Assembly: GCA_018806915.1 (NCBI GenBank)
Contig: JAGKQI010000034.1
Location: forward strand, 1-64,000
Reading direction: 5' to 3'
Origin: Phytophthora colocasiae
Taxonomy: Eukaryota > Oomycota > Peronosporomycetes > Peronosporales > Peronosporaceae
Length of the DNA: 64,000 nt
Part shown: piece after piece, positions 1 to 9,096 of the stretch
Layout: every line of letters starts with the position of its first letter
Numbering within the stretch: the stretch's first letter is position 1
Made by a program: the position numbers and the translations under genes
Notes under the pieces: model-generated
Seen by the model: the letters and a program-made list of their open reading frames with translations, nothing else
What the model was told of the DNA's origin: nothing
Databases searched by the model: none

Positions 1-2
1 AG

Positions 3-110
3 GCCTCACTAGTGGATGCAATTTCCAGCCTGGTACAAAAATACAGCTCCAAGAAAAACTCTACAATACTGAAGAGTACACCGCAAGATGATACTCCCGA
101 CTGTGATTAA
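3..110 (+). CDS. Possible 3' tail of a gene entering from the left edge
   Basis: From base 3 to a TAA at 108-110 one frame stays open for 35 codons and reads a hydrophilic, Ser/Lys-rich protein tail ending in Asp/Pro/Cys. The other two frames close sooner. No family is recognised and there is no start inside the window, so this is at best the end of a gene lying mainly outside it. The open length alone could be chance. Confidence 0.25.
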   Translation, partial: ASLVDAISSLVQKYSSKKNSTILKSTPQDDTPDCD

Positions 111-848
111 GTAGGAAAGCTTACAAATAAAATAAAAAACATTCCAAATAAGTCATTTTTTCATACAATTATTGTAAAAAATCATCGCGAAAACTCACAT
201 TCGTAGCTGACATTTGCCGGTCGATACGCCAGGCGGTGAGTAAAAACTCCATCAGGTGAAAATCCCAGCGCCAAAGCGCAATACAAACTCCATCTGCTCC
301 AGACACCGCCAGCGCAATGTTGACGGTAGTGTCGTGTGGCGGATCCGCTAGTGCCACAAAACTCCGTGTAAAAGCAGCAGAGACGCGTGTAGAGTAACGA
401 ATACACACCCAGCCTCCAAAAGGCTGCTATAGCTACTTTGCCCAGTCCGCGGTCGGAGCGGAAGGCCTCGGAGCGGAACATTGGCGGGATTAACAATTAT
501 GCGTCCAATAAACAATCTATTGCGGATATTTTATTTTTTGATAATTAACCAATCAAAATCATGATGGTAGTGAAAGTCGGTTCTATTATGTCTTTATTGA
601 CAAAGTGGAACCAATCAGCATCATTGAAATTTAGGATAGGTTTAAAATGGAGCCAATCATATCGATAAGATCCTCTCACTTCAACTTGTCTTTGAATGAG
701 TATATTTTTTTTTGTTATCTGCACTTGTACTCCGTTCTCGTACTATGATAGTGCTGTATATTGAATAGGCACGGCATGAGATGGCAGGTAAAGAGAGAAA
801 CAGCAAGTAAATGACAGAAGTTCGCCGTGCACGAGTTTGTCCAACTGC
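111..848. other. No supported gene
   Basis: AT-rich stretch with only short overlapping open frames on the minus strand (169-496), which look like no family I know. Nothing else is recognised. Confidence 0.5.
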
Positions 849-2775
849 CTAGAAGACGACAGCCGACGTGACGCCGTACTGGACGGCCGTCTTACTCTTG
901 CCAGTCTTGAGCCAGCACGTTCCTGTGTTGAAAGTCGACCACGAAAACGCGTGGCATCCAACCTTCTTGCGGCATATCTCACAGCAAGAAAGAGGATTTG
1001 GTCCTGGAACGTTAGTGGCAAGGTCGCTATTCACGTAAAATCGGTGTTAGACTCGAGTTCGCAGCTCTGGGGTGGATTATCCAGCAGTTGACTCGAGACG
1101 ACGCCGGCCTTGTCCACTACCTGTCCCTTAGCGCTCTTCAGCCAGCACGTTCCGCCGTTTGGTTGCTCCACGAGAAAGAGCGGCAGCTGCTCCAGTTGTT
1201 GCAAATGCCGCAGCAGTCCCCAGGAGATTTGCCGGGAGTATTGGCAATGTCGTTATCCACGAAGTCTTTGTTGTTCTGAAGTGTGCACGTGCCCACTTTG
1301 TTCGTCACCTCGGCCGACTTAACACCAGCCTTCTGAACTTCCGCGCCCTTCTGACTCTTGAGCCAGCACGTTCCGCCGTTGAGATCCGACCAGGTGAACG
1401 CGTTGCAGCCTGGCCAATTCTCGCAGATAGAGCAACAAGCTCCAGCGTTGCTGTTCTTGACGTTGGCGATATCGAAGTTTTGGAAGTCGATGCCGTCCCT
1501 AAGAGTGCAACCGGGTTGGTCCGGTACCAGAACCGCCGACGTGGCAGCAGGGTTGTTAGCCGTGTTGCCCTTAGCAGTCTTCAACCAGCAGGTTCCACCC
1601 GAATAGCTGGTCCAGGTGAAGGCTCCGCATCCATTAGTCTGCAAGCAAAGCGTGCAGCAGTCTGACACTTGCACACCCGAGACGGACTTTATGTCGTTGC
1701 CGAGGTAGTCGACACCAGCCGTTGTAGGGCACGAGGCGAGGTGGCGATGCACTGGTTCAGGTAGGAAAGGGTTCTCAACCAGTGAACGCAGACTAAAGGC
1801 GTCAACTTGGATCGAATACAGCGAAGACAAAAGCGCGAGAACTTGGAAGCGCGTCATGATGGCCGGAGAAGGAAGTCGCTTGACTTGGTTGAGGCTGGGA
1901 GTTGGTACTTGAGGTGGTGGGTCAGTAGTAGACGGAAAGTTTTAAAGTGAGCTCGAGTTAGCGACGACAAGCAGGAGGGTTCCGCTAAGTCCCCAATATC
2001 TATCGAGCTGGCACGCGTACAACTTCAAGGCTCTCACTATTGTGCTTGAGACTCGAAGCGAACCCATTGAATCGTCAATAGATCCAACTGGTACCGGTAG
2101 CATGAGCGTCAAGTGCATCCAGTTCTCGAAATATTCGTGTCATAAGACCGAAGGATTTTGTTCTAGAGAATACGAACACTCGAGAGAAAATGGTTGGTAT
2201 GAAGGACCTCAATTGGTACAAGAAATCTCAAAGCTACTCCTACTTCTGCTACGCGCAATGTGGAGCTCTACTTTCGGGCCAAGTAGTGCATGCAATGGAG
2301 ACTTTGTCCGTGTGAGTCATCCGCAATACATCTGCAGTTGAGGTCAGTGCACCTAGATTTTTTCTGTCCGAAAGGGGCACCCATTCGTGCGACGAGACGG
2401 ATTACCACGTTGAAGTTGTCTGACTGTGCCGGTGGTGAAGATTGGTACGATCTATAGCAGTCAAAGTTTACTTCGCGTCGCCTAATACGCTTGTTATTGA
2501 AAGAGACTTGAGATCAGCGGCATGCTATTGCTGTCCGATGATTGCCATTTACTTGCGTTTTGACATCAAACAATGCAGTAACTTACAGTACATTTATTGC
2601 TTGGGTAGCAGGAAACGACGGTCAGACAGATACCTTTCACTTCACTTACAAGTGATGCTGAACATGCAACACCAAGGTACTTAAGTACAGCTCATTACGG
2701 ACGCACGTCAGCAGTTCCGCGTATTTTCATGGTATCGAATCGGACGGAAGTAGGTGCCGCTCAACGAATCCGCGC
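790..2775. repeat. Tandem duplication, unit A (PAN gene plus upstream flank)
   Basis: The broken PAN gene and about 900 bases 5' of it recur at 3040-4740. Landmarks outside the gene are a shared gcgtcaagtgcaYccagtt segment (2107 and 4382), cacgttgaagttgtctga (2407 and 4521) and gtgccgctcaacgaat (2754 and 4721). The 5' flank has diverged more than the coding part. No other gene is visible at 1858-3040. Confidence 0.7.
849..1857 (-). pseudogene. Secreted PAN/Apple-domain protein, broken copy
   Basis: Minus-strand relative of the intact gene at 3123-4127. It starts with the same signal peptide (MTRFQVLALLSSLYS...) and carries cysteine-rich PAN/Apple modules of the form C..DF..NDI..CC..C..C.AFTWS..GGTCWLK. 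PAN/Apple modules bind carbohydrate or protein; secreted oomycete members are thought to act at the cell surface or apoplast. After the third module's WSN (about 1160) one base is missing relative to the intact copy, so the frame runs to a stop at 1138. A second shift near 1030 puts the last module (849-1034) in yet another frame. The reading is therefore a decaying duplicate. A transcript ending at 1138 would still encode two full modules and most of a third, so a shortened secreted product cannot be excluded. Confidence 0.8.
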
Positions 2776-3039
2776 AGCCAGGTCCAGCCCTATGTGCTTG
2801 CAGTATGAATAGACCAAGTGGATGACAAACATGGATTCTCGTGCTGAAGCAGAGCAAAGATTGGCGTCTATTATCGGCCTGTTGTCTTGCTGAATGAATC
2901 ACGTGGAGGTGTTCTCTGTGGCCTCAGTCGCAAATGCTGTTGCTACCTCTATCACGGCAAGTGATCTCTAAAAGTCAAAAAGTATCAAGCATAAATGAAC
3001 GTGTGTTGGGATTATCGGCTTTAACTTGGCACGGCAAAA

Positions 3040-4740
3040 CACGACAAGTAAAGAAAGAAGAAAAAACAGCAAGTTAGTACCTCCTGATGGAGGTATGCCG
3101 CGCGGAGAGCTTGCCCAACCGCCTAGATGACAGCCGACGAGACACCGTTCTTGACGGCCGTCGCTCCCTTGGCAGTCTTGAGCCAGCACGTTCCGGCGTT
3201 GAAATTCGACCACGTGAACGCGCGGCATCCAGTCGTCTGACGGCATTTAGCACAGCAGGAATCGGGGTTCGGCCCCGGGACATTGGTGAGGTCGTTGTTC
3301 ACATAGTCGACATTCGCCTCAAGGGTACAGCCAATTGGGTTCTCAAATACTTGGCTCGAGACGACGCCGGTCTTGTCCACTACCTGTCCCTTAGCGCTCT
3401 TCAGCCAGCACGTGCCACCGTTTAAGTTGCTCCACGTGAAGGAGCGGCAACCACTCCAGGTTTTGCATCTGCCACAGCAGTCACCAGGGTTTTTGCCGGG
3501 AGTATTGCCGATGTCGTTACCCACGAAGTCTTTGTCATACTGAAGCGTGCAACCACCACCACCCCCTGTGTTCGTCACCTCGGCCGATTTCACCCCCGCC
3601 TTCTGAACTTCGGTGCCCTTCTGACTCTTGAGCCAGCACGTTCCGCCGTTGAGATCCGACCAGGTGAATGCTTTGCAGCCTGACCAAGTCTCGCAGATTG
3701 AGCAACAAGCTCCAGCGTTGCTGTTCTTGACGTTGGCGATATCGAAGTTTTGGAAGTCGATGCCGTCCCTAAGAGTGCAACCGGGTTGGTCCGGTACCAG
3801 TACTGCTGATGTGGCAGCAGGATTGTTAGCCGTGTTGCCCTTAGCAGTCTTCAACCAACAGGTTCCACCCGAAAAACTGGTCCAGGTGAAGGCTCCGCAT
3901 CCATTAGTCTGCGAGCAAAGAGTGCAGCAGTCTGACACTTGCACACCCGAGACGGACTTTATGTCGTTGCCGAGGTAGTCGACACCAGCCGTTGTAGGGG
4001 CACGAGGCGAGGTGACGGTGCACTGGCGCAGGTAGAAAGGGCCCTCGACCAGTGAACGCAGACTAAAGGCGTCAGCTTGGATCGAATACAGCGAAGACAA
4101 AAGCGCGAGAACTTGAAAGCGCGTCATGCCGATCAGAGAAGGAAGTCGCTTGACTTGGTTGAGAGGTAGCTTGAAGCTGAGTTGGTACTTGAGGTGGTGG
4201 GTCTGTAGTAGACAGAGAATTTTGAAGTGAGCTCTAGATAACAACGACAAGCATAAGCATGATTTCCTGGCGATGGAAGAGGTTGTCCATATTCAGCAAC
4301 TGGCACGTAGACAACGTCAAAGACCCGGAGCATCAAATACATTTAATCGTCAATAAATCAAACTGGTACCGGTAGCACGAGCGTCAAGTGCACCCAGTTA
4401 TTAAATATTCCTGTCATAAGACCTAACGGTTGGAATATGGATGCTCGAGCTGTCGATCAGTGCGTGCAATTGTTTGTGTGAGTCACCCGTTAAGAAGTCC
4501 TCTACGGGTATCCGATTATCACGTTGAAGTTGTCTGAGTGATGATCAAACGGAACAATGATCAAAATTGCCATTGCAGACTAACGTGGTTGCCATTAGCG
4601 GAGACTTGCATTTTGCCAACTATGTAGTGCCAGGAACCTATCAATTAGCGACGGTTAGATACCTTACGAGCGGTGCTCAACATGCACACCACTACATGCA
4701 CTAGTACAGCAGTAGTTGAGTGCCGCTCAACGAATTGCGT
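3040..4740. repeat. Tandem duplication, unit B (PAN gene plus upstream flank)
   Basis: Second copy of the unit at 790-2775, same orientation, holding the intact PAN gene. It ends about 20 bases before the target duplication of a hAT element. The flank at 4128-4740 contains no other recognisable gene. Confidence 0.7.
3123..4127 (-). CDS. Secreted PAN/Apple-domain protein, intact
   Basis: 334 codons from the ATG at 4127, chosen because it opens a good signal peptide (hydrophobic core LALLSSLYS, likely cut after QADA). An upstream in-frame ATG at 4250 would bury that signal. Four Cys-rich PAN/Apple modules follow, each about 75 residues, with CC..C, GC.AFTWS and GGTCWLK signatures. The family is extracellular and binds sugars or proteins; no enzyme activity is expected. 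The first module is odd: its first cysteine is not at the spacing used by modules 2-4, because a short segment is read in a different frame from the paralog at 849-1857 (see findings). It is the only complete member of the tandem pair. Confidence 0.85.
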   Translation of the reverse strand: MTRFQVLALLSSLYSIQADAFSLRSLVEGPFYLRQCTVTSPRAPTTAGVDYLGNDIKSVSGVQVSDCCTLCSQTNGCGAFTWTSFSGGTCWLKTAKGNTANNPAATSAVLVPDQPGCTLRDGIDFQNFDIANVKNSNAGACCSICETWSGCKAFTWSDLNGGTCWLKSQKGTEVQKAGVKSAEVTNTGGGGGCTLQYDKDFVGNDIGNTPGKNPGDCCGRCKTWSGCRSFTWSNLNGGTCWLKSAKGQVVDKTGVVSSQVFENPIGCTLEANVDYVNNDLTNVPGPNPDSCCAKCRQTTGCRAFTWSNFNAGTCWLKTAKGATAVKNGVSSAVI

Positions 4741-4763
4741 GACCAACCTGCTTCACTCCTGGT

Positions 4764-5345
4764 CAGGGTTGTGAAAAATAAGATTGTTATTTAATTGAGC
4801 TCCAAGACTCGGGTCAATCAATAATTTGTTTATTGCAATTTTGTTTTCAATCATATCATCGAGCTCTGATTGGTAGAAAACCACCTAACCGTAACCTTAA
4901 CCCAAACCCCTTGACGCAGAACACCGCTTTCAAAGCGTGGCGCTTTCACGACGATGGCTTGTGGGCTGAGGTATTTCGCAGTTGGTGTGAACTCCTTCGC
5001 AATGGCATCAAACAGACACCGCACGTCCAATATAGTCGCATGTTTGGGTCTTGCAGAAAATTGCAGGTAAAAGTGAGGAGACTGCTGGAGTGTCGAGCGC
5101 TACCTCAGAGCTGTCTCGTCGAAGTTGTTTACGTCGTACAGGCCCAGAAGACCACTGCTTGCTCATTATTGATGCGTTAAGAGTACTCAAGTAGCTCGTG
5201 ACTTCACGATAACGTGCAGAACGCAAGCTAAACGCCACAGTGAAATGGAGGATTATTTGGACGTGATTGAGACCTCGCTCAATCAATAATTTAGTGTGTT
5301 TTAATTGAATTATTTGAAAGTCAAATTGTTTTTTTCACAACCCTG
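4764..5345. mobile_element. Non-autonomous hAT-type element (582 bp)
   Basis: Both ends carry the 15-bp terminal inverted repeat CAGGGTTGTGAAAAA. The element is flanked by a perfect 8-bp direct duplication, CTCCTGGT, at 4756-4763 and 5346-5353. CAGGG-type ends with 8-bp duplications are the hallmark of hAT transposons. Subterminal copies of caatcaataattt lie near both ends (about 4815 and 5280). Internal open frames (4833-5180 plus, 5008-5286 minus) do not resemble a transposase, so it would move only with an enzyme supplied in trans. The perfect target duplication suggests a fairly recent insertion. Confidence 0.85.
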
Positions 5346-5353
5346 CTCCTGGT

Positions 5354-6137
5354 TGTCCTGACCGGTACTCCATTGCAAATGGGGAAGCAGGAATTTGACT
5401 GCATAGCAACGAGGTTTCTTCTCGCACTGAAAGCCTACCGGTATGCAACTAAAGGGGGTAACATGTACTAGTACTGCGAAGGAATCTTGGAGCTGCGTAC
5501 TACGTACATCCTCTATCTTTCTTGTTTGAATCTTCTTCGTGGAGCTGCAATGCAGTATTCTTGCTAGCAGATACAGAAATGAGGACTGGTGGCGTACTAG
5601 TACACGTAGCTTTGTAAAACTGAATGACGTTGACGTTGTGGGCCACAGCATGGCCACAACTTGTGGCCATGCCTGGTAAAGCAAATGAAGTTCATCGCGG
5701 CTCGCGTGAGTGACACAAGCTTTGCGACGAGGGCTGGAAAGATCTGCAAATCCGACACGCATCCGCTCGTCCAGGTCATGTCCTGCAGCTTCACAACGAC
5801 AGTCGATGAGTGCGCTGGTGGTTGACGCGTGTCAATTCCAACCATACAAAGTGCCAATGTCTACAGTAAGTACTTACTGAGTACGGGCAGATGGTTGCTC
5901 CTAGCGCGAAAAAGACGCAGGCCGAAGGTCTCCGTTTGCATCTTTTGGTTCACTTCAACGCTTGAAGTTTCAGCTTTGGACGGCTAAAGCCTACAACGCT
6001 CAAGTGTCGAGGCTTTTCAGCAAAGACACGTTGCTTGTCGATGGAGATCAGAGGCTCTCGGTGCAGTATTCTCCTCTCAAACCACGTACCTACAGCGATG
6101 GTGACGGCAGCTTTCGACTCGAGTGCAAAGTGCTTCG
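5354..6137. other. No supported gene; leads into NmrA promoter
   Basis: Open frames on the minus strand (5310-5857) have no family signature. An ORF from 5962 is an in-frame 5' extension of the NmrA gene and is more likely leader sequence, because the core promoter motif lies downstream of its start. Confidence 0.5.
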
Positions 6138-6156
6138 TTCACTCTGCATTTTGCAT
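6138..6156 (+). promoter_or_regulatory. Oomycete Inr/FPR-like core promoter of NmrA-1
   Basis: TTCACTCTGCATTTTGCAT lies about 40 bases before the ATG at 6196. It fits the oomycete initiator (TCAYTYY) followed by the flanking promoter region (WTTTGC). Near-identical motifs sit at the same place in five other NmrA copies of this window, which supports function and the chosen start codon. Confidence 0.65.
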
Positions 6157-6195
6157 TATCAAACGCACCCGTTCTCCCCCTTCTTCCCTAAAAAA

Positions 6196-7149
6196 ATGGT
6201 CAAGTACGTGCTTACCGGCGCCGACGGCAACCTGGGCGGCTTCGCTGCCGACTTCATCGCCGAGATCAAGAACGACAACGACGAGATTGTGTTCACGAGC
6301 TACAAGATCGATAGCGTCTCGGATGAGAAGAAGGCTGCGTGGGCTGCCAAGGGCATCACCGTCGTGCCGGCCACGTACGATGACATTGATACCCTCAAGA
6401 AGGTGTTTGAAGGAGCTGAAGCTGTCGCTTTCATCTCTACTTGGCTTATCGGTGACGGTCGTCGCAACCAGGCCAAAAACGTCCTTAAAGCCGCCAAGGA
6501 GACCGGAGTGAAGCGCGTGTGCTACACGTCGTTCGTTGGTGCTGGTTCGGACAAGCCCAACGAGGAAGTCCCGTTCCTACCGCGTGACCACCACTTCATT
6601 GAGCACGAGATCTACGCGTCCGGTCTGGACTACAACATCCAGCGTAACTGGTTGTACCAGAACAACATCCCGCAGTTCTCTGCGCAGTCGTGGCACTTCA
6701 CGGAAGACCGTTGGCTTATTAACAGCCACAACACTCCCGGCGCGTACGTGGCCCGTGAGGACTGTGGTCGCGTCTTTGGCGCTCTGTTGCTCGGAGAGCA
6801 AGAGAAGAACACGGTGGTCGACGTTACCGGCCCGGAACCCGTCTTGGACAAGGACATCTTCGAGTGGATGAACAACATCAGCGGCTATAAGGGTGAGTTC
6901 GTCGACATGCCCGACGAGGAGCTGCGTGCGTACTGGTTGGGTCGTGGTCTGCCTACCGACGTGTACGGAGACTTTTCTAAGCTGCCTATGAAGCTCTGCA
7001 TCGGTGACTTGCTATGCTGTGGTGAGACTCTTGCCAATGGTTCCATGAACAAGGTGACCGACACGGTGGAGCGTTTGACTGGCCGTAAGCCTCTTGGCTA
7101 CAAGGAGAATCTCCTCCAGTACAAGGAGATCTTCCCCAAGAACCAGTAA
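6196..7149 (+). CDS. NmrA-like NAD(P)-binding protein, copy 1
   Basis: 317 codons from the ATG at 6196. The N-terminus MVKYVLTGADGNLGG holds the glycine-rich Rossmann dinucleotide-binding loop (residues 7-14) of atypical short-chain dehydrogenase/NmrA-type proteins. Conserved blocks shared by all window copies are ISTWL, GRRNQAKN, CYTSFVGAG, FLPRDHHF, NIQRNWLY, GAYVAREDCGR, VTGPEPV and LTGRKPL. No classical SDR YxxxK catalytic pair is obvious, so it may be a redox sensor or a reductase such as a quinone reductase; the substrate is unknown. The paralog at 8073 runs in tandem on the same strand with the same length. A longer ORF begins at 5962, but the core promoter motif at 6138 argues for the short start. 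Confidence 0.85.
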   Translation: MVKYVLTGADGNLGGFAADFIAEIKNDNDEIVFTSYKIDSVSDEKKAAWAAKGITVVPATYDDIDTLKKVFEGAEAVAFISTWLIGDGRRNQAKNVLKAAKETGVKRVCYTSFVGAGSDKPNEEVPFLPRDHHFIEHEIYASGLDYNIQRNWLYQNNIPQFSAQSWHFTEDRWLINSHNTPGAYVAREDCGRVFGALLLGEQEKNTVVDVTGPEPVLDKDIFEWMNNISGYKGEFVDMPDEELRAYWLGRGLPTDVYGDFSKLPMKLCIGDLLCCGETLANGSMNKVTDTVERLTGRKPLGYKENLLQYKEIFPKNQ

Positions 7150-8017
7150 GATCTGCTAGCAATTTGTTGAATAGCGTAAAGGTTTAATCTACATGCATTG
7201 AAGCCCGTCTTGCCCACTTCAACGTGATTTAGATTGCTTGACGGTGAGCGCAGCTCTCGACAGATACACAAGAAGACGACGATGAAGAGGATCAGGCTCT
7301 GTGAATCCCTGCAAATTCCCACGTCGAGATGGCATTGTACAAGTGAAAGCAAGGGTTACTCGTACATCTTGAAGTGAGAACCTCCACATACAGAAGCCAC
7401 CTGCCAATGCCTTTGCAGTGAAGTTTGCCAGGAGGCTCCCAAGCATCGCACACAGTAATATCAGTGCAGAAATTCCTCGGTGGGAAGCCTTTGATGCCAC
7501 GCACGTGAGGATCGGTCCAAGTGGTGATGTCGACACGAAAAAGGCCCAAGGAGCGCCACATTGTCGAGACCGTCTGCTGCCACCGTCCGGCTTGTTGGAG
7601 GGGTAAATGAGGTCCAAGACACGTCTCAAGTCGCCTCTGCGTCTTATACATGCTAACGAAGAGGTATAATTCAAGTTCATTTCGTATCAAGCGCTACTAC
7701 GACGTACAGGAGTGTGAACGCCCGTCGATCAGAGGTCATGGTGGTGCTGCAGCGATGTTGAAGTGACCTGTAACGGCTCAAATATCTTGATTTCAGTATG
7801 GTACGAAATCTCAGACGTGGTCAATAACCACTTTTCAAGCAGATGGAGCCATCAGCAGGTTTTGCTCGGTCTCTGCCGAAGTTGCAGCTCATATGAGACT
7901 CTCGTCCTCCCATGGACATCAGGTGTCGTCCTTCCACATGCAGGCAGAAACAGGAGCGGATCTCATCGCTCCCTCCCTTCAAAAGAGCCACCAGTCTCAC
8001 GTACGTGGCAGGTCAAA
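7150..8017. other. Intergenic between NmrA-1 and NmrA-2, no supported gene
   Basis: Minus-strand open frames at 7219-7690 overlap in two frames and match nothing I recognise. The ORF opening at 7893 is an in-frame 5' extension of NmrA-2. Confidence 0.5.
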
Positions 8018-8037
8018 GCTCATTTTGCTTTTTGCAA
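8018..8037 (+). promoter_or_regulatory. Inr/FPR-like core promoter of NmrA-2
   Basis: GCTCATTTTGCTTTTTGCAA, 36 bases before the ATG at 8073, fits the oomycete consensus GCTCATTYYNCAWTTTGC with one or two changes. Confidence 0.6.
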
Positions 8038-8072
8038 CCTTCGGATCAAGTCTCCACTCTCCTCTATCCATA

Positions 8073-9026
8073 ATGGTCAAGTACGTTCTCACTGGCGTTG
8101 GCGGTAACATCGGTGGCCACGCGGCTGACGAAGCCGTCAACACCAAGAAGCCCGAGGATGTCCTGGTGCTCACGAGTTCCGACATCTCCAAGCTCGCTCC
8201 GGAACGTGTGGCGGCCTGGAAGGCTAAGGGCGCTATCGTCGAACAGGCTGACTACCTCAACGTTGACAGCCTCAAGAAGGTGTTCGAAGGTGCCGACACG
8301 ATCGCTTTCATCTCCACTTGGCTGCTTGGTGACGGTCGTCGTCAGCAGATGAGGAACTGCATCCAAGCTGCTAAGGAGTGCGGCGTCAAGCGCGTGTGCT
8401 ACACGTCGTTCGTCGGTGCTGGATCGGACAAGCCCAACGAGGAGCTGCCGTTCCTGCCGCAGGACCACCAGTACACGGAGCAGCAGATCTACGCGTCCGG
8501 ACTGGAGTACAACATCCAGCGTAACTACTTGTACCAGGACAACACGCCTCGGTTCTTTGCTCAGTCGTGGCACTTCACTGAGGACCGTTGGTTGTCTAAC
8601 AGCCACGACACTCCTGGCGCTTACGTCGCTATCTCCGACTGTGGCCGCGTCTTCGCTGCTCTGTTGCTTGGAAAGCAAGAGAAGAACACAGTCGTGACTG
8701 TGACGGGCCCGGAAGCAGTCACGGACCGCGAGATGTTCGAGTGGATGAACTCCATCAGTGGCTACAAGGGTGAATTCGTCGACATGCCCGACGAGGAGCT
8801 GCGTGCGTACTGGTTGGGCCGTGGTCTGCCTACCGACGTGTACGGAGACTTCTCTAAGCTGCCTATGAAGCTCTGCATTGGTGACTTGCTGTGCTGCGGT
8901 GAGATGCTCGCCAACGGCTCCATGAGCCAGGTGACGGACACGGTGGAGCGTTTGACTGGCCGTAAGCCTCTTGGCTACAAGGAGAATCTTCTCCAGTACA
9001 AGGAGATCTTCCCTAAGAACCAGTAA
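8073..9026 (+). CDS. NmrA-like NAD(P)-binding protein, copy 2
   Basis: 317 codons from the ATG at 8073, same length as copy 1 and nearly identical to it in the C-terminal third. The Rossmann loop reads TGVGGNIGG (residues 7-15), a conservative change of the TGADGNLG seen in the other copies. All conserved blocks (ISTWLLGDGRR, CYTSFVGAG, NIQRNYLY, VTGPEAV, LTGRKPLGYKENLL) are present, so the fold should be intact. Same-strand arrangement and matching ends point to local tandem duplication. It differs from copy 1 mostly in the first 100 residues, where cofactor preference would be set. Confidence 0.85.
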   Translation: MVKYVLTGVGGNIGGHAADEAVNTKKPEDVLVLTSSDISKLAPERVAAWKAKGAIVEQADYLNVDSLKKVFEGADTIAFISTWLLGDGRRQQMRNCIQAAKECGVKRVCYTSFVGAGSDKPNEELPFLPQDHQYTEQQIYASGLEYNIQRNYLYQDNTPRFFAQSWHFTEDRWLSNSHDTPGAYVAISDCGRVFAALLLGKQEKNTVVTVTGPEAVTDREMFEWMNSISGYKGEFVDMPDEELRAYWLGRGLPTDVYGDFSKLPMKLCIGDLLCCGEMLANGSMSQVTDTVERLTGRKPLGYKENLLQYKEIFPKNQ

Positions 9027-9096
9027 GTCGTTAGTGCAGTACATTGACGCTAAAAGATGCAATGAAATCAATTAGTAGACAAAACTTTGTTGACAT

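Noticed and set aside
7219..7690. Minus-strand ORFs between the NmrA genes
   Set aside because: Two overlapping frames of similar quality, no recognisable family and no promoter-like element; probably chance.
8064..9071. 335-codon open frame on the minus strand
   Set aside because: It lies exactly antisense to NmrA copy 2. Its Leu/Val/Arg-rich composition is what the opposite strand of a GC3-rich gene gives, and no domain is present.
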